A stretch of 28,068 bases of DNA from Bacillota bacterium (GTDB lineage Bacteria > Bacillota > Clostridia > Acetivibrionales > DTU013), in contig JAEZCA010000056.1 in NCBI GenBank assembly GCA_023412665.1, positions 1 through 28,068 of the forward strand. The letters are read 5' to 3'. Positions 1 to 7,402 of this stretch are shown here, piece after piece (the first letter of the stretch is position 1; the number at the start of each line of letters is the position of its first letter). The notes beneath the pieces are model-generated. The model worked only from the letters and a program-made list of their open reading frames with translations, ran no database searches and was not told the DNA's origin. A program made the translations under genes and the position numbers.

Positions 1-151
1 CTTGCTGTGACATGACATACGATGATGTGGGAGATTGCTATTCTTAGAAATAGGTAACTTTCACGGAGAATGTCCGATTCAAGAAACCGGGCGACAAGTC
101 ACTGTACATTTTGCGAGAGCACATATAAGTGTGTCTGTTTGTAAAGTACAG

Positions 152-197
152 CCCAGGTTTTTACAGACCGCAAGGTCCTGTAAGCAGCCTGGGTTTT
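152..197 (+). terminator. Compound hairpin with T-run in S10 leader (terminator or attenuator)
   Basis: CCCAGG at 152-157 pairs with CCTGGG at 188-193. Inside it TTACAG (161-166) pairs with CTGTAA (178-183) and ACC pairs with GGT around a GCAA tetraloop (170-173). Four T residues follow at 194-197. It could be the terminator of the upstream transcription unit or an attenuator in the S10 leader; the sequence alone does not decide. Confidence 0.6.
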
Positions 198-315
198 AAA
201 ATAAGTAAACAGGAAACACCCGGCATAGTGTACAGAATAAAATGCTTGTTGTACGTAACAGTCAAGGGGACAGCAGCCAGACACAACAGGAATACCGTAC
301 TTGGACATACCAAAA

Positions 316-348
316 GGCGGCATTCGTCAAAGCAGAATCAATGCTGCC
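316..348 (+). promoter_or_regulatory. Hairpin in the rpsJ 5' leader
   Basis: GGCGGCATT (316-324) pairs with AATGCTGCC (340-348) with a single G-T wobble and a 15-base loop. It lies about 30 bases upstream of the rpsJ ribosome-binding site and has no T-run, so it is more likely a leader RNA element than a terminator. Its function is inferred only from position. Confidence 0.4.
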
Positions 349-393
349 GGTTAAGCTGGTTCACACCCCGAACATAATTAAGGAGGTTATTGT

Positions 394-705
394 ATGGCAA
401 ACAACCAAAAAATCAGAATCAGGCTGAAAGCGTTCGATCATCAGATACTTGACCAGTCAGCCGAAAAAATCGTTGATACCGCAAAGAGAACCGGCGCACA
501 GGTTTCAGGACCAGTTCCGCTGCCTACACAGAAGGAGATTATGACTATACTCAGAGCTCCCCACAAGTACAAGGATTCGCGTGAACAGTTTGAAATGAGG
601 ACTCACAAGAGGCTTATAGATATATTGATGCCTACACCTAAAACAGTCGATGCTCTTATGAGACTCGATCTGCCGGCAGGCGTCGACATAGAGATTAAGC
701 TTTAG
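394..705 (+). CDS. rpsJ: 30S ribosomal protein S10
   Basis: Small-subunit protein of the 30S head; in many bacteria it also takes part in transcription antitermination as NusE. The 103-residue product has the usual length and the conserved start IRIRLKAFDHQILDQSAEKI and the later HKRLIDILMPTPKTVDALM block. The ATG is set by AGGAGG at 381-386, seven bases upstream. It is the first gene of the S10-spc-alpha run, 65 bases before rplC. It is expected to be co-transcribed with and regulated through the leader upstream. Assignment is secure. Confidence 0.98.
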   Translation: MANNQKIRIRLKAFDHQILDQSAEKIVDTAKRTGAQVSGPVPLPTQKEIMTILRAPHKYKDSREQFEMRTHKRLIDILMPTPKTVDALMRLDLPAGVDIEIKL

Positions 706-770
706 GATTTGCGCACAAGTGAGATCATGTTCATGAGGGATCATGAACCAATGATAATAGGAGGTAAAGG

Positions 771-1409
771 ATGAACAAGTTTATACTCGGTAAGAAATTA
801 GGCATGACTCAGATATTTGACGATAACGGTACAGTAATACCGGTTACGGTTATTCAGGCCGGACCGTGCGCCGTCGTTCAGAAGAAAACTGTAGAAAACG
901 ATGGCTATACTGCATTAAAGCTCGGATTTGAGGAAGTTTCCGAGAAAAAGCTCAACAAGCCTGAAAAGGGTTTGTTCGCCAAGGTGAAGGTAACATCAAG
1001 AAGGCATCTCAAGGAATTCAGAACCGATGACATCAATAAATATGAAGTCGGTCAGGAAATCAAAGTTACCGATATGTTCGCAAGCGGCGACAAGATAGAT
1101 GTAAGCGGCATTTCCAAAGGTAAGGGCTTCCAGGGTGTCATAAGAAGGTTCGGTACCTCAAGGGGACCCGAGACACACGGCTCCATGTATCACAGAAGAG
1201 TTGGCTCCATGGGTGCAGGTACGAGCCCGGGAAGAGTATTTAAGGGCAAACACGAGCCTGGCCATATGGGATTGGATAAAATAACAGTCCAGAATCTCAA
1301 TGTAGTGAGAGTAGACGCAGAAAGGAACCTGTTGCTGGTCAAAGGCGCTGTTCCCGGACCGAAAGGCGCTCTTGTCACAGTCAGGGAAGCTGTTAAATCC
1401 GGAAAGTAA
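771..1409 (+). CDS. rplC: 50S ribosomal protein L3
   Basis: Binds 23S rRNA near the 3' end, is an early assembly protein, and reaches toward the peptidyl transferase centre through a long loop. The 212-residue product has normal length. It begins LGKKLGMTQIFDDNG and carries the conserved KGKGFQGVIRRFG block around residues 115-130 and the GTSPGRVFKGKHEPGHMG loop around 150. The loop lacks the glutamine that PrmB methylates in E. coli, so that modification is not expected. A good RBS (AGGAGG) precedes the ATG. Second gene of the S10 cluster. Confidence 0.98.
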   Translation: MNKFILGKKLGMTQIFDDNGTVIPVTVIQAGPCAVVQKKTVENDGYTALKLGFEEVSEKKLNKPEKGLFAKVKVTSRRHLKEFRTDDINKYEVGQEIKVTDMFASGDKIDVSGISKGKGFQGVIRRFGTSRGPETHGSMYHRRVGSMGAGTSPGRVFKGKHEPGHMGLDKITVQNLNVVRVDAERNLLLVKGAVPGPKGALVTVREAVKSGK

Positions 1410-1433
1410 TACAGATGGGAGGAGGAAGCGATT

Positions 1434-2057
1434 ATGCCAAAGGTTGATTTATACAACATGAAAGGCGAGACGGTCGGACAGATCGATTTGAATGATGATA
1501 TTTTCGGTATAGATGTCAATGAAAATGCAATGCATCTCGCTGTGCAGAACCAGTTAGCAAACAGAAGGCAGGGCACACAGTCCACCAAGACAAAGAGTGA
1601 GGTCAGAGGCGGCGGTATCAAGCCCTGGAGACAAAAAGGCACAGGAAGGGCAAGACAGGGAAGCATCCGCTCGGCACAGTGGATAAAGGGTGGTATCGTA
1701 CTTGGACCTAAGCCGAGAAGCTATTCCTACACAATGCCCAAGAAGCTCAAGAGGCTGGCACTTAAGTCGGCGCTCACATCAAAGCTCAATGACAATGAAC
1801 TTCTGGTTCTTGACCAGTTGAATTTTGATGCCATCAAGACAAAGCAGATGACGGGCGTACTCAATGCATTAAAGGTAGACACCAGCGCGCTGGTAGTACT
1901 CAGCGGCAAGAATGATTCTGTTGAGAAATCCGCAAGGAACATACCCGGAATCAAGACAGCATTTGTCAATACCATCAATGTTTTTGACATCCTCAAATAT
2001 GACAAGTTCATAATTACGAAGGATGCAGTTGAAAAAGTCGAGGAGGTGTATGCGTAA
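1434..2057 (+). CDS. rplD: 50S ribosomal protein L4
   Basis: Binds 23S rRNA domain I and lines the exit tunnel with an extended loop. The 207-residue product is of typical length. The conserved tunnel loop RGGGIKPWRQKGTGRARQG is visible near residues 58-77. In E. coli L4 also represses its own operon; here that is only a possibility. Its TAA stop overlaps the rplW ATG by one base (TAATG at 2055-2059), which suggests translational coupling. The RBS is GGGAGGAGG upstream of the ATG. Confidence 0.98.
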   Translation: MPKVDLYNMKGETVGQIDLNDDIFGIDVNENAMHLAVQNQLANRRQGTQSTKTKSEVRGGGIKPWRQKGTGRARQGSIRSAQWIKGGIVLGPKPRSYSYTMPKKLKRLALKSALTSKLNDNELLVLDQLNFDAIKTKQMTGVLNALKVDTSALVVLSGKNDSVEKSARNIPGIKTAFVNTINVFDILKYDKFIITKDAVEKVEEVYA

Positions 2058-2410
2058 TGAGAACACCGGAGGATATTATTTTAAGACCCTTCATAACTGA
2101 AAAGAGCAACCTCGATGTAGCTGCAGGAAAATACACCTTTGTAGTGGATGTCAACGCAACAAAGACGGAAATCAGGCAGGCTGCTGAAAAGCTTTTTCAG
2201 GTAAAGGTACTTGAGGTCAATACAATCAATTACGAAGGCAAGGTTAAAAGAATGGGCGCTCATGTAGGCCCGAGACCTGATTGGAAAAAGGCAGTCATAA
2301 AGATAGACCTTAATCCCAAGCCCGGTACTTATCTGGCGAAGGGCGGCAAGGAAGTAGTAAATACAAAGAAATATAAAACCAGTATTGAGGAGTACGGAGT
2401 GACACAGTAA
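2057..2410 (+). CDS. rplW: 50S ribosomal protein L23
   Basis: L23 sits at the tunnel exit and is the docking site for trigger factor and the signal recognition particle. The core (residues 1-95) contains ILRPFITEKSN and the KTEIRQAAEKLFQVKVLEVN segment. At 117 residues it is about 20 longer than the B. subtilis protein, with a lysine-rich C-terminal tail after residue 95, a form I recall from other Clostridia. It overlaps the rplD stop by one base and is followed by a 76-base gap before rplB. Confidence 0.97.
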   Translation: MRTPEDIILRPFITEKSNLDVAAGKYTFVVDVNATKTEIRQAAEKLFQVKVLEVNTINYEGKVKRMGAHVGPRPDWKKAVIKIDLNPKPGTYLAKGGKEVVNTKKYKTSIEEYGVTQ

Positions 2411-2486
2411 AGACTCGGCTTTGCGAAGCAAAACGATGTCAGAATCAAACAGGTTATTACGTCTTCAGATTAAGGAGTGAGAAGAA

Positions 2487-3320
2487 ATGGCAGTAAAAAA
2501 GTATAGTCCTACTTCTCCCGCCAGAAGGTTCATGACGGTTTCCACTTTCGAGGAGATCACAAAAAAGGAGCCTGAAAAGTCTCTGGTGGAGACTTTGAGG
2601 AAAAGCGGCGGAAGAAATGTTTACGGTAGGATAACCGTACGTCACATAGGTGGCGGTGCTAGACAGAAATACAGGATCATAGATTTTAAAAGAGACAAGG
2701 ACGGCATAGATGCCAAGGTAGCCGCTATAGAGTATGATCCCAACAGGACTGCAAATATTGCACTTCTCTACTATGTAGATGGAGAAAAAAGATATATATT
2801 GGCACCTGTCGGACTTAAAGCAGGCGATACCGTAGAGTCAGGTCCGAATGCCGATATAAAACCGGGCAATGCGCTTCCTCTGGCAAATATTCCGGTCGGT
2901 ACCATGATACACAACATAGAGCTCAAACCCGGAAAAGGCGGACAGCTCGTCAGAGCAGCAGGCAATGCAGCTCAGCTCATGGCAAAGGAAGGCGATTATG
3001 CACAGGTAAGACTTCCGTCAGGCGAAGTCAGAATGATCAGCATGCTGTGCAAAGCATCCATCGGGCAGGTCAGCAATATTGAAAATGAAAATATTAAGCT
3101 GGGCAAGGCCGGAAGAAAGAGATGGATGGGTGTAAGACCTACAGTACGCGGTGTTGTTATGAATCCGGTAGACCATCCTCATGGCGGTGGTGAAGGTAAG
3201 TCCCCGATAGGCAGACCAAGTCCGGTTACTCCTTGGGGCAAGCCTACACTTGGTTACAAGACCAGGAAGAAGAAGAAGAAATCCGACAAATTCATAGTCA
3301 AGAGAAGGAATCAGAAATAA
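2487..3320 (+). CDS. rplB: 50S ribosomal protein L2
   Basis: One of the most conserved ribosomal proteins, needed for subunit association and close to the peptidyl transferase centre. The 277-residue product has the normal length and order: N-terminal OB-like part, SH3-like part, then the universally conserved MNPVDHPHGGGEGKSP loop near residues 220-236. The C-terminus is rich in K and R (KKKKKSDKFIVKRRNQK). The RBS GGAGTGAG lies just upstream of the ATG. Assignment is certain. Confidence 0.99.
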   Translation: MAVKKYSPTSPARRFMTVSTFEEITKKEPEKSLVETLRKSGGRNVYGRITVRHIGGGARQKYRIIDFKRDKDGIDAKVAAIEYDPNRTANIALLYYVDGEKRYILAPVGLKAGDTVESGPNADIKPGNALPLANIPVGTMIHNIELKPGKGGQLVRAAGNAAQLMAKEGDYAQVRLPSGEVRMISMLCKASIGQVSNIENENIKLGKAGRKRWMGVRPTVRGVVMNPVDHPHGGGEGKSPIGRPSPVTPWGKPTLGYKTRKKKKKSDKFIVKRRNQK

Positions 3321-3365
3321 TTACACTGCGGATATCCGAAGTAAGGAAAGGAGGACTAACACCAA

Positions 3366-3650
3366 ATGAGCAGATCATTAAAAAAGGGACCATATGTTGA
3401 CCTGAGGCTTCTGAAGAAAATTGAGGACATGAACAAGGTAAACGACAAGAAGGTACTCAAAAGCTGGTCCAGATCATCAACGATTTACCCTCAGATGGTA
3501 GGACATACTATTGCAGTACATGACGGCAGAAAGCATGTACCTGTATATATAACCGAAGATATGGTGGGGCATAAGCTTGGAGAATTCGCACCGACCAGAA
3601 CCTTCAGAGGACATGGGCACCATACTGAAAAGTCGACCTCCTTGAAGTAG
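3366..3650 (+). CDS. rpsS: 30S ribosomal protein S19
   Basis: Binds 16S rRNA in the 30S head with S13, near the A-site. The 94-residue product has usual length, with SRSLKKGPYVDLRLLKKI at the start and the conserved HKLGEFAPTRTFRGH motif around residues 68-83. The RBS AAAGGAGG sits about ten bases upstream. A 162-base gap with hairpin potential separates it from rplV, although these two genes are normally almost adjacent. Confidence 0.98.
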   Translation: MSRSLKKGPYVDLRLLKKIEDMNKVNDKKVLKSWSRSSTIYPQMVGHTIAVHDGRKHVPVYITEDMVGHKLGEFAPTRTFRGHGHHTEKSTSLK

Positions 3651-3812
3651 GAGCCGGCTGACAGCTTCACCGCCAGGTTCTCCCGATAACGGCGGCTGGC
3701 CGTTCACGGCAGAAGACAAACGCGGTCTTGCTGGAAATGTATCGTGCATTATAAACCAAAAAGCACATCAAGTGCACAGTAACAAGCTTATTGCCGAAAG
3801 GAGGAATTCCAG
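3651..3812 (+). promoter_or_regulatory. Long rpsS-rplV spacer with alternative hairpins
   Basis: A 162-base non-coding gap in an otherwise tight part of the operon. AACGGC (3688-3693) can pair with GCCGTT (3699-3704) in a short hairpin. CCGCC (3670-3674) can instead pair with GGCGG (3691-3695), so the two structures exclude one another. No T-run, promoter or open frame is convincing. It may be an RNA control or processing element for the rplV segment; this is inference from structure and position. Confidence 0.3.
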
Positions 3813-4286
3813 TTGGAAAAGAAGGTTTTATCTAAAGAAGAACTTCTGAAAGATAAGGATCAGATCCTGGATAAATATAACAAGACTCACAAGCTGTTTC
3901 AGAAACCTGCCCTGCTTACCAAGAAAGAAAGAAAAGCCCTTGGTATAGGCAAGGATGAAGGAAGGGCACGTTTAAGCTATGCCAGGATATCTTCAAGGAA
4001 GGTAAAGATCGTCCTGGATCTAATCAAAAACAAGAGTATCGATGAGGCATACGCTATCGTAAGATACACGCCCAAGGCTGCTTCCGAATTAATCTACAAG
4101 CTTCTGAAATCTGCTGAGGCAAATGCAACAAACAACAACAATCTCAACAGAGACGAGCTTTATGTTGCTGAAGCAAATGCTACCCAGGGACCTACTCTGA
4201 AGAGAATAATGCCGAGAGCACAGGGCAGGGCGAACAGGATAAGGAAGAGGACCAGTCACATAACGGTAGTATTGAAGGAAAGATAA
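3813..4286 (+). CDS. rplV: 50S ribosomal protein L22 with N-terminal extension
   Basis: L22 binds 23S rRNA and forms part of the exit tunnel through its beta-hairpin. The L22 core starts near residue 48 (ARLSYARISSRKVKIVLDLI) and includes the tunnel hairpin near the C-terminus (GPTLKRIMPRAQGRANRI). At 157 residues it is about 45 longer than the B. subtilis form. The extra lysine-rich N-terminal segment begins MEKKVLSKEELLKDKDQIL. The start is TTG at 3813, placed by AAAGGAGG about eight bases upstream; no in-frame ATG or other good start lies near the core boundary, so the extension looks genuine. Confidence 0.95.
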   Translation: MEKKVLSKEELLKDKDQILDKYNKTHKLFQKPALLTKKERKALGIGKDEGRARLSYARISSRKVKIVLDLIKNKSIDEAYAIVRYTPKAASELIYKLLKSAEANATNNNNLNRDELYVAEANATQGPTLKRIMPRAQGRANRIRKRTSHITVVLKER

Positions 4287-4336
4287 GTTGGTACTCACTT
4301 TTTAAAAGACAAGTACTGTAAAAAGGAGGTTTGAAG

Positions 4337-5005
4337 ATGGGCCAGAAGGTAAATCCACATGGATTGAGAATAGGAATAATCAAGGATTGGGATACCAAAT
4401 GGTACGCCAATGCAAAAAACTTCAGCGAATATTTAGTTGAAGATAATAAAATCAGAAAGTATATAAAGAACAAATTATATATTTCCGGCGTTGCAAGGAT
4501 TGAGATCGAAAGAGCTGCAAACAAGATCAAGGTCAATGTGCATACAGCAAAGCCAGGCCTTGTAATAGGCAAGGGCGGTGCGGGCATCGAAGAACTGCGC
4601 AAGGAAGTTGAAGGCCTCACAGGTAAGAGTGTTCTTATCAACATTACGGAAATCAAATCACCTGAGATTAATGCACAACTGGTTGCTGAAAACATTGCAT
4701 CCCAGCTGGAGAAGAGAATATCCTTCAGAAGGGCAATGAAGCAGGCAATGTCAAGAGCCATGAAGCTTGGAGCAAAAGGTATAAAGACATCAGTGGCAGG
4801 AAGGCTCGGCGGCGCAGAAATAGCAAGGACAGAGCATTATCATGAGGGAACTATACCGCTGCAGACACTAAGAGCGGATATCGACTATGGTTTTGCCGAA
4901 GCTAATACGACTTACGGAAAGCTCGGAGTCAAGACATGGATATACAAGGGCGAAGTGCTTCCGGCTGTTAAGAAGGAAGTCAGGGCAGAAGGAGGCGATC
5001 GGTAA
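4337..5005 (+). CDS. rpsC: 30S ribosomal protein S3
   Basis: Forms part of the mRNA entry channel on the 30S subunit. The 222-residue product starts MGQKVNPHGLRIGIIKDWD and has a KH domain with the GLVIGKGGAGIEELRKEVE signature near residues 75-93. I start it at ATG 4337 rather than the in-frame TTG at 4331, because AAAAGGAGGT ends at 4330 and would leave no spacing for the TTG. Its TAA stop overlaps the rplP ATG by one base, which suggests coupled translation. Confidence 0.98.
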   Translation: MGQKVNPHGLRIGIIKDWDTKWYANAKNFSEYLVEDNKIRKYIKNKLYISGVARIEIERAANKIKVNVHTAKPGLVIGKGGAGIEELRKEVEGLTGKSVLINITEIKSPEINAQLVAENIASQLEKRISFRRAMKQAMSRAMKLGAKGIKTSVAGRLGGAEIARTEHYHEGTIPLQTLRADIDYGFAEANTTYGKLGVKTWIYKGEVLPAVKKEVRAEGGDR

Positions 5006-5445
5006 TGTTAATGCCTAAAAGGGTAAAGCGCAGAAGGGTTCACAGAGGCAGAATGACCGGTGTTGCATCCAGAGGCAATTTTATATCAAACGGTGAATTC
5101 GGTCTGCAGGCTACTGAACCTGCATGGGTAACCAGCAATCAGATAGAAGCTGCCAGAATAGCAATGACACGTTTTACAAAGAGGGGCGGTCAGGTATGGA
5201 TCAAGATATTCCCTGACAAGCCGGTCACAAAGAAGCCTGCTGAAACTCGTATGGGTAGCGGCAAGGGTTCACCTGAATACTGGGTTGCAGTAGTCAAGCC
5301 CGGAAGAGTATTATTTGAGATTGCGGGAGTGCCGGAGGAAACGGCCAGAGAAGCTATGAGGCTTGCTCAGAACAAGCTTCCTATGAAGACCAAGTTCATA
5401 GCCCGCAACAATGAAATGGGTGGTGAAACGAATGAAAGTCAGTGA
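5005..5445 (+). CDS. rplP: 50S ribosomal protein L16
   Basis: L16 helps position the A-site tRNA and is assembled late. The 146-residue product has typical length, starting MLMPKRVKRRRVHRGRMTG and containing the TRFTKRGGQVWIKIFPDKPV block near residues 53-72. The start overlaps the rpsC stop. A second in-frame ATG six bases downstream is possible, but MLMPKR is the common form. Its end overlaps the start of rpmC by 14 bases. Confidence 0.98.
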   Translation: MLMPKRVKRRRVHRGRMTGVASRGNFISNGEFGLQATEPAWVTSNQIEAARIAMTRFTKRGGQVWIKIFPDKPVTKKPAETRMGSGKGSPEYWVAVVKPGRVLFEIAGVPEETAREAMRLAQNKLPMKTKFIARNNEMGGETNESQ

Positions 5446-5635
5446 AATGAAGGAATTATCCCAGGAAGAACTTCAGAGGGAATTGAGTGAACTTAAATCA
5501 GAACTTTTCAAACTTCGTTTCCAGCTTGTTACAAACCAACTGGAAAACCCTATGAAGCTGAAGGATGTTAAGAAATCAATAGCCCGTATAAAGACAGTCA
5601 TAAGGGAAAGAGAAATAAAAGGCGTGCAGGCGTGA
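5432..5635 (+). CDS. rpmC: 50S ribosomal protein L29
   Basis: Small two-helix protein next to L23 at the tunnel exit. The 67-residue product, MKVSEMKELSQEELQRELSE onward, has the standard helical hairpin with LKSELFKLRFQLVTNQLENP. I start at ATG 5432, which gives the family length. An upstream in-frame ATG at 5411 would add seven residues inside rplP and lacks family support. The GGTGG before 5432 is a usable RBS in the rplP end, so translation is probably coupled to L16. Confidence 0.96.
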   Translation: MKVSEMKELSQEELQRELSELKSELFKLRFQLVTNQLENPMKLKDVKKSIARIKTVIREREIKGVQA

Positions 5636-5653
5636 TGAAAGGAGGAATCCTGA

Positions 5654-5911
5654 TTGGCAGAGAGAGCGTTGAGAAAAACCAGGATAGGCAAGGTAGTCAG
5701 CGATAAGATGGATAAGACGATCGTCGTTGCGATAGAAACCAGTGTAAAGCATCCCTTGTACAAGAAGATAGTCAAGAGGACTTATAAACTGAAGGCTCAT
5801 GACGAGAATAACGAATGCGGCATAGGCGACAAGGTAAAAGTTATGGAGACCCGCCCGTTTAGCAAGGATAAAAGGTGGAGACTTGTCGAGATCGTAGAAA
5901 AGGCTCGTTAA
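5654..5911 (+). CDS. rpsQ: 30S ribosomal protein S17
   Basis: OB-fold protein binding 16S rRNA in the 30S body; a primary assembly protein. The 85-residue product shows the classic S17 order: RKTRIGKVVSDKMDKTIVVA near the start, then HPLYKKIVKRTYKLKAHDE and GDKVKVMETRPFSKDKRWRL. The start is TTG at 5654, supported by AAAGGAGG (5639-5646), and no ATG is available. It is one of several TTG starts in this operon. Confidence 0.98.
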   Translation: MAERALRKTRIGKVVSDKMDKTIVVAIETSVKHPLYKKIVKRTYKLKAHDENNECGIGDKVKVMETRPFSKDKRWRLVEIVEKAR

Positions 5912-5948
5912 CAGCCGAATTTCAAAGAAACCGGAAGGAGGTACTGGT

Positions 5949-6317
5949 ATGATACAGGTACAGTCCATGCTGAAATCAGCAGACAACACAGGAGCCAAGG
6001 AAATGATGTGCATCAAGATACTCGGCGGTTCCTGGAGAAAATATGCCAACATAGGCGATGTAATCGTTGCATCGGTTAAAAATGCAACACCCGGCGGAGT
6101 TGTAAAAAAAGGCGAAGTTGTCAAATGTGTTATAGTTCGTTCTAAAAAAGGCGTTAGAAGGTCTGACGGATCATATATCAAATTTGACGAGAATGCAGCA
6201 GTTATAATCAAAGAGGATAAGAACCCCAAGGGAACACGTATTTTTGGTCCTGTTGCGAGAGAGTTGAGAGAAAAGGAATACATGAAGATACTTTCACTCG
6301 CACCGGAAGTTTTATAA
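5949..6317 (+). CDS. rplN: 50S ribosomal protein L14
   Basis: Beta-barrel protein at the subunit interface that binds 23S rRNA and, in many bacteria, the silencing factor RsfS. The 122-residue length is exactly that of the family. It starts MIQVQSMLKSADNTGAKEMM and includes IGDVIVASVKNATPGG and the C-terminal GTRIFGPVARELR block. The RBS GGAAGGAGG is eight bases before the ATG. It is flanked by rpsQ and rplX as in the standard spc order. Confidence 0.98.
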   Translation: MIQVQSMLKSADNTGAKEMMCIKILGGSWRKYANIGDVIVASVKNATPGGVVKKGEVVKCVIVRSKKGVRRSDGSYIKFDENAAVIIKEDKNPKGTRIFGPVARELREKEYMKILSLAPEVL

Positions 6318-6350
6318 GCTGGATGTCAGTGAGAGAGGAGGCGGCTAAAA

Positions 6351-6698
6351 GTGACAAATAAAGTTCATGTCAAAAAAGGAGATAATGTTTATGTTCTCTC
6401 AGGCAAGGATAAGGGAAAGAAGGGCAAAGTCCTGAGTGTCAATCCCGAAGATATGTCTGTTATAGTCGAGGGCGTAAATATGTCAACTAAACATAAGAAG
6501 CCCAGGGGCAGATATCAGCAGGGCGGCATCATCCATCAGGAATCGCCGATCAGCAGTTCAAAGGTAATGCTGGTATGCAGCAGGTGTAAAGCTCCGACAA
6601 AGGTAGGCAAGGTTGTTCATGAAGACGGTCAGAAGGATCGTGTTTGCAAAAAGTGCGGAGAGGTAATCGACACACAGAAAGAAGCAAAAGAAGAATAA
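6351..6698 (+). CDS. rplX: 50S ribosomal protein L24
   Basis: Assembly initiator protein binding the 5' part of 23S rRNA. Residues 1-40 hold the KOW motif (HVKKGDNVYVLSGKDKGKKG). The C-terminal part contains two CxxC pairs (CSRC and CKKC), a zinc-ribbon-like arrangement common in Gram-positive L24, and an acidic tail (KEAKEE) makes it 115 residues. The start is GTG at 6351, set by AGAGGAGG upstream. Neighbours are rplN and rplE. Confidence 0.97.
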   Translation: MTNKVHVKKGDNVYVLSGKDKGKKGKVLSVNPEDMSVIVEGVNMSTKHKKPRGRYQQGGIIHQESPISSSKVMLVCSRCKAPTKVGKVVHEDGQKDRVCKKCGEVIDTQKEAKEE

Positions 6699-6728
6699 AT
6701 ACTCTTCTTGAAAGGAGGTTAAGGTCTA

Positions 6729-7268
6729 ATGGCCAGACTTAAGGATAAATATATAAATGAAGTAGTACCGGCAATGCAGGCAAAGTTTAAGTATAGCAGC
6801 CCGATGCAGATTCCCAAGCTCGAAAAGGTAGTAGTGAACATGGGAGTCGGAGATGTAAAGGAAAACCCGAAAGCTATGGATGCTGCGGTAAACGATATGA
6901 CGATCATAACAGGACAGAAGCCGGTCGTAACAAAGGCAAAGAAATCAATAGCCAACTTTAAACTGAGACAGGGTATGAATATAGGCTGCAAGGTGACACT
7001 CCGCAGCGAAAAGATGTATAATTTCGTTGATAAACTGTTTAATGCGGCACTTCCAAGGGTTAGAGACTTCAGAGGAGTCAACGCCAACGCATTTGACGGA
7101 AGAGGAAATTATACTCTGGGTGTCAAGGATCAGCTGATATTTCCTGAAGTTGAATATGATAAGGTAGACAAGGCAAGAGGCATGGATATAGTATTCGTTA
7201 CTACAGCCAAAACGGATGAGGAAGCAAGAGAGCTTCTGAAGCTTATGGGAATGCCGTTTGGAGGGTAA
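6729..7268 (+). CDS. rplE: 50S ribosomal protein L5
   Basis: Binds 5S rRNA with L18 and contacts the P-site tRNA and S13. The 179-residue product is of standard length, with conserved IPKLEKVVVNMGVGD near residues 28-42 and the GNYTLGVKDQLIFPEVEYDK block near 126-145. AAAGGAGG precedes the ATG. It is followed by an atypical 134-base spacer that carries a tandem repeat, before rpsN. Confidence 0.98.
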   Translation: MARLKDKYINEVVPAMQAKFKYSSPMQIPKLEKVVVNMGVGDVKENPKAMDAAVNDMTIITGQKPVVTKAKKSIANFKLRQGMNIGCKVTLRSEKMYNFVDKLFNAALPRVRDFRGVNANAFDGRGNYTLGVKDQLIFPEVEYDKVDKARGMDIVFVTTAKTDEEARELLKLMGMPFGG

Positions 7269-7269
7269 A

Positions 7270-7387
7270 AAGGAAATGGGACACTTCTGTGCAGAAACCA
7301 AGGCTTCGCGGAATGAAGAATGTGGAACAAGGTAATGGGACACTCTTCTACAAGAAGCAGGGCTACGCGGGATGAAGGATGTCCCTT
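7270..7387. repeat. Two-copy 59-bp tandem repeat with GGGACA/TGTCCC ends
   Basis: Two imperfect copies lie head to tail between rplE and rpsN. Copy 1 starts at 7270 (AAGGAAATGGGACAC) and copy 2 at 7329 (AAGGTAATGGGACAC), a period of 59 bases. Each copy has a GCTTCGCGG or GCTACGCGG core and a GATGAAGGATGT-like end. Copy 2 is bounded by inverted GGGACAC-CTTC and GAAG-TGTCCC ends, so it can fold. The end motif recalls the repeat at 24364-24445. No coding frame is convincing. Copy 2 ends just before the rpsN ribosome-binding site. Confidence 0.65.
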
Positions 7388-7402
7388 GGAAGGAGGATAA
7401 AC

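Larger units (their letters stand above)
1..393 (+). promoter_or_regulatory. Long leader region upstream of rpsJ (S10 operon leader)
   Basis: No convincing gene is visible in these 393 bases; the short open frames here have no recognisable product. The stretch holds a strong hairpin with a T-run (152-197), a second hairpin (316-348) and the rpsJ ribosome-binding site (AGGAGG at 381-386). I found no good promoter; TATAAG at 124-129 is a possible -10 with only a weak -35. A long structured leader in front of the S10 operon fits known autogenous control of ribosomal protein operons, but I do not recognise a named RNA family here. The upstream gene (tuf in many Clostridia) is not visible at the left edge. 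Confidence 0.5.

Noticed and set aside
1..100. End of a tuf or fusA gene at the left edge
   Set aside because: No frame gives the conserved EF-Tu or EF-G C-terminus; the sequence looks non-coding.
4192..4761. 189-codon minus-strand open frame opposite rplV-rpsC
   Set aside because: Antisense to two certain genes, with low-complexity hydrophobic content typical of shadow frames.
5576..6283. 235-codon open frame on the minus strand opposite rpsQ-rplN
   Set aside because: It lies fully antisense to intact ribosomal genes, has no RBS or recognisable family, and is a by-product of codon bias.
7270..7387. Possible CRISPR unit
   Set aside because: There are only two directly abutting imperfect copies with no spacer, and no cas genes.
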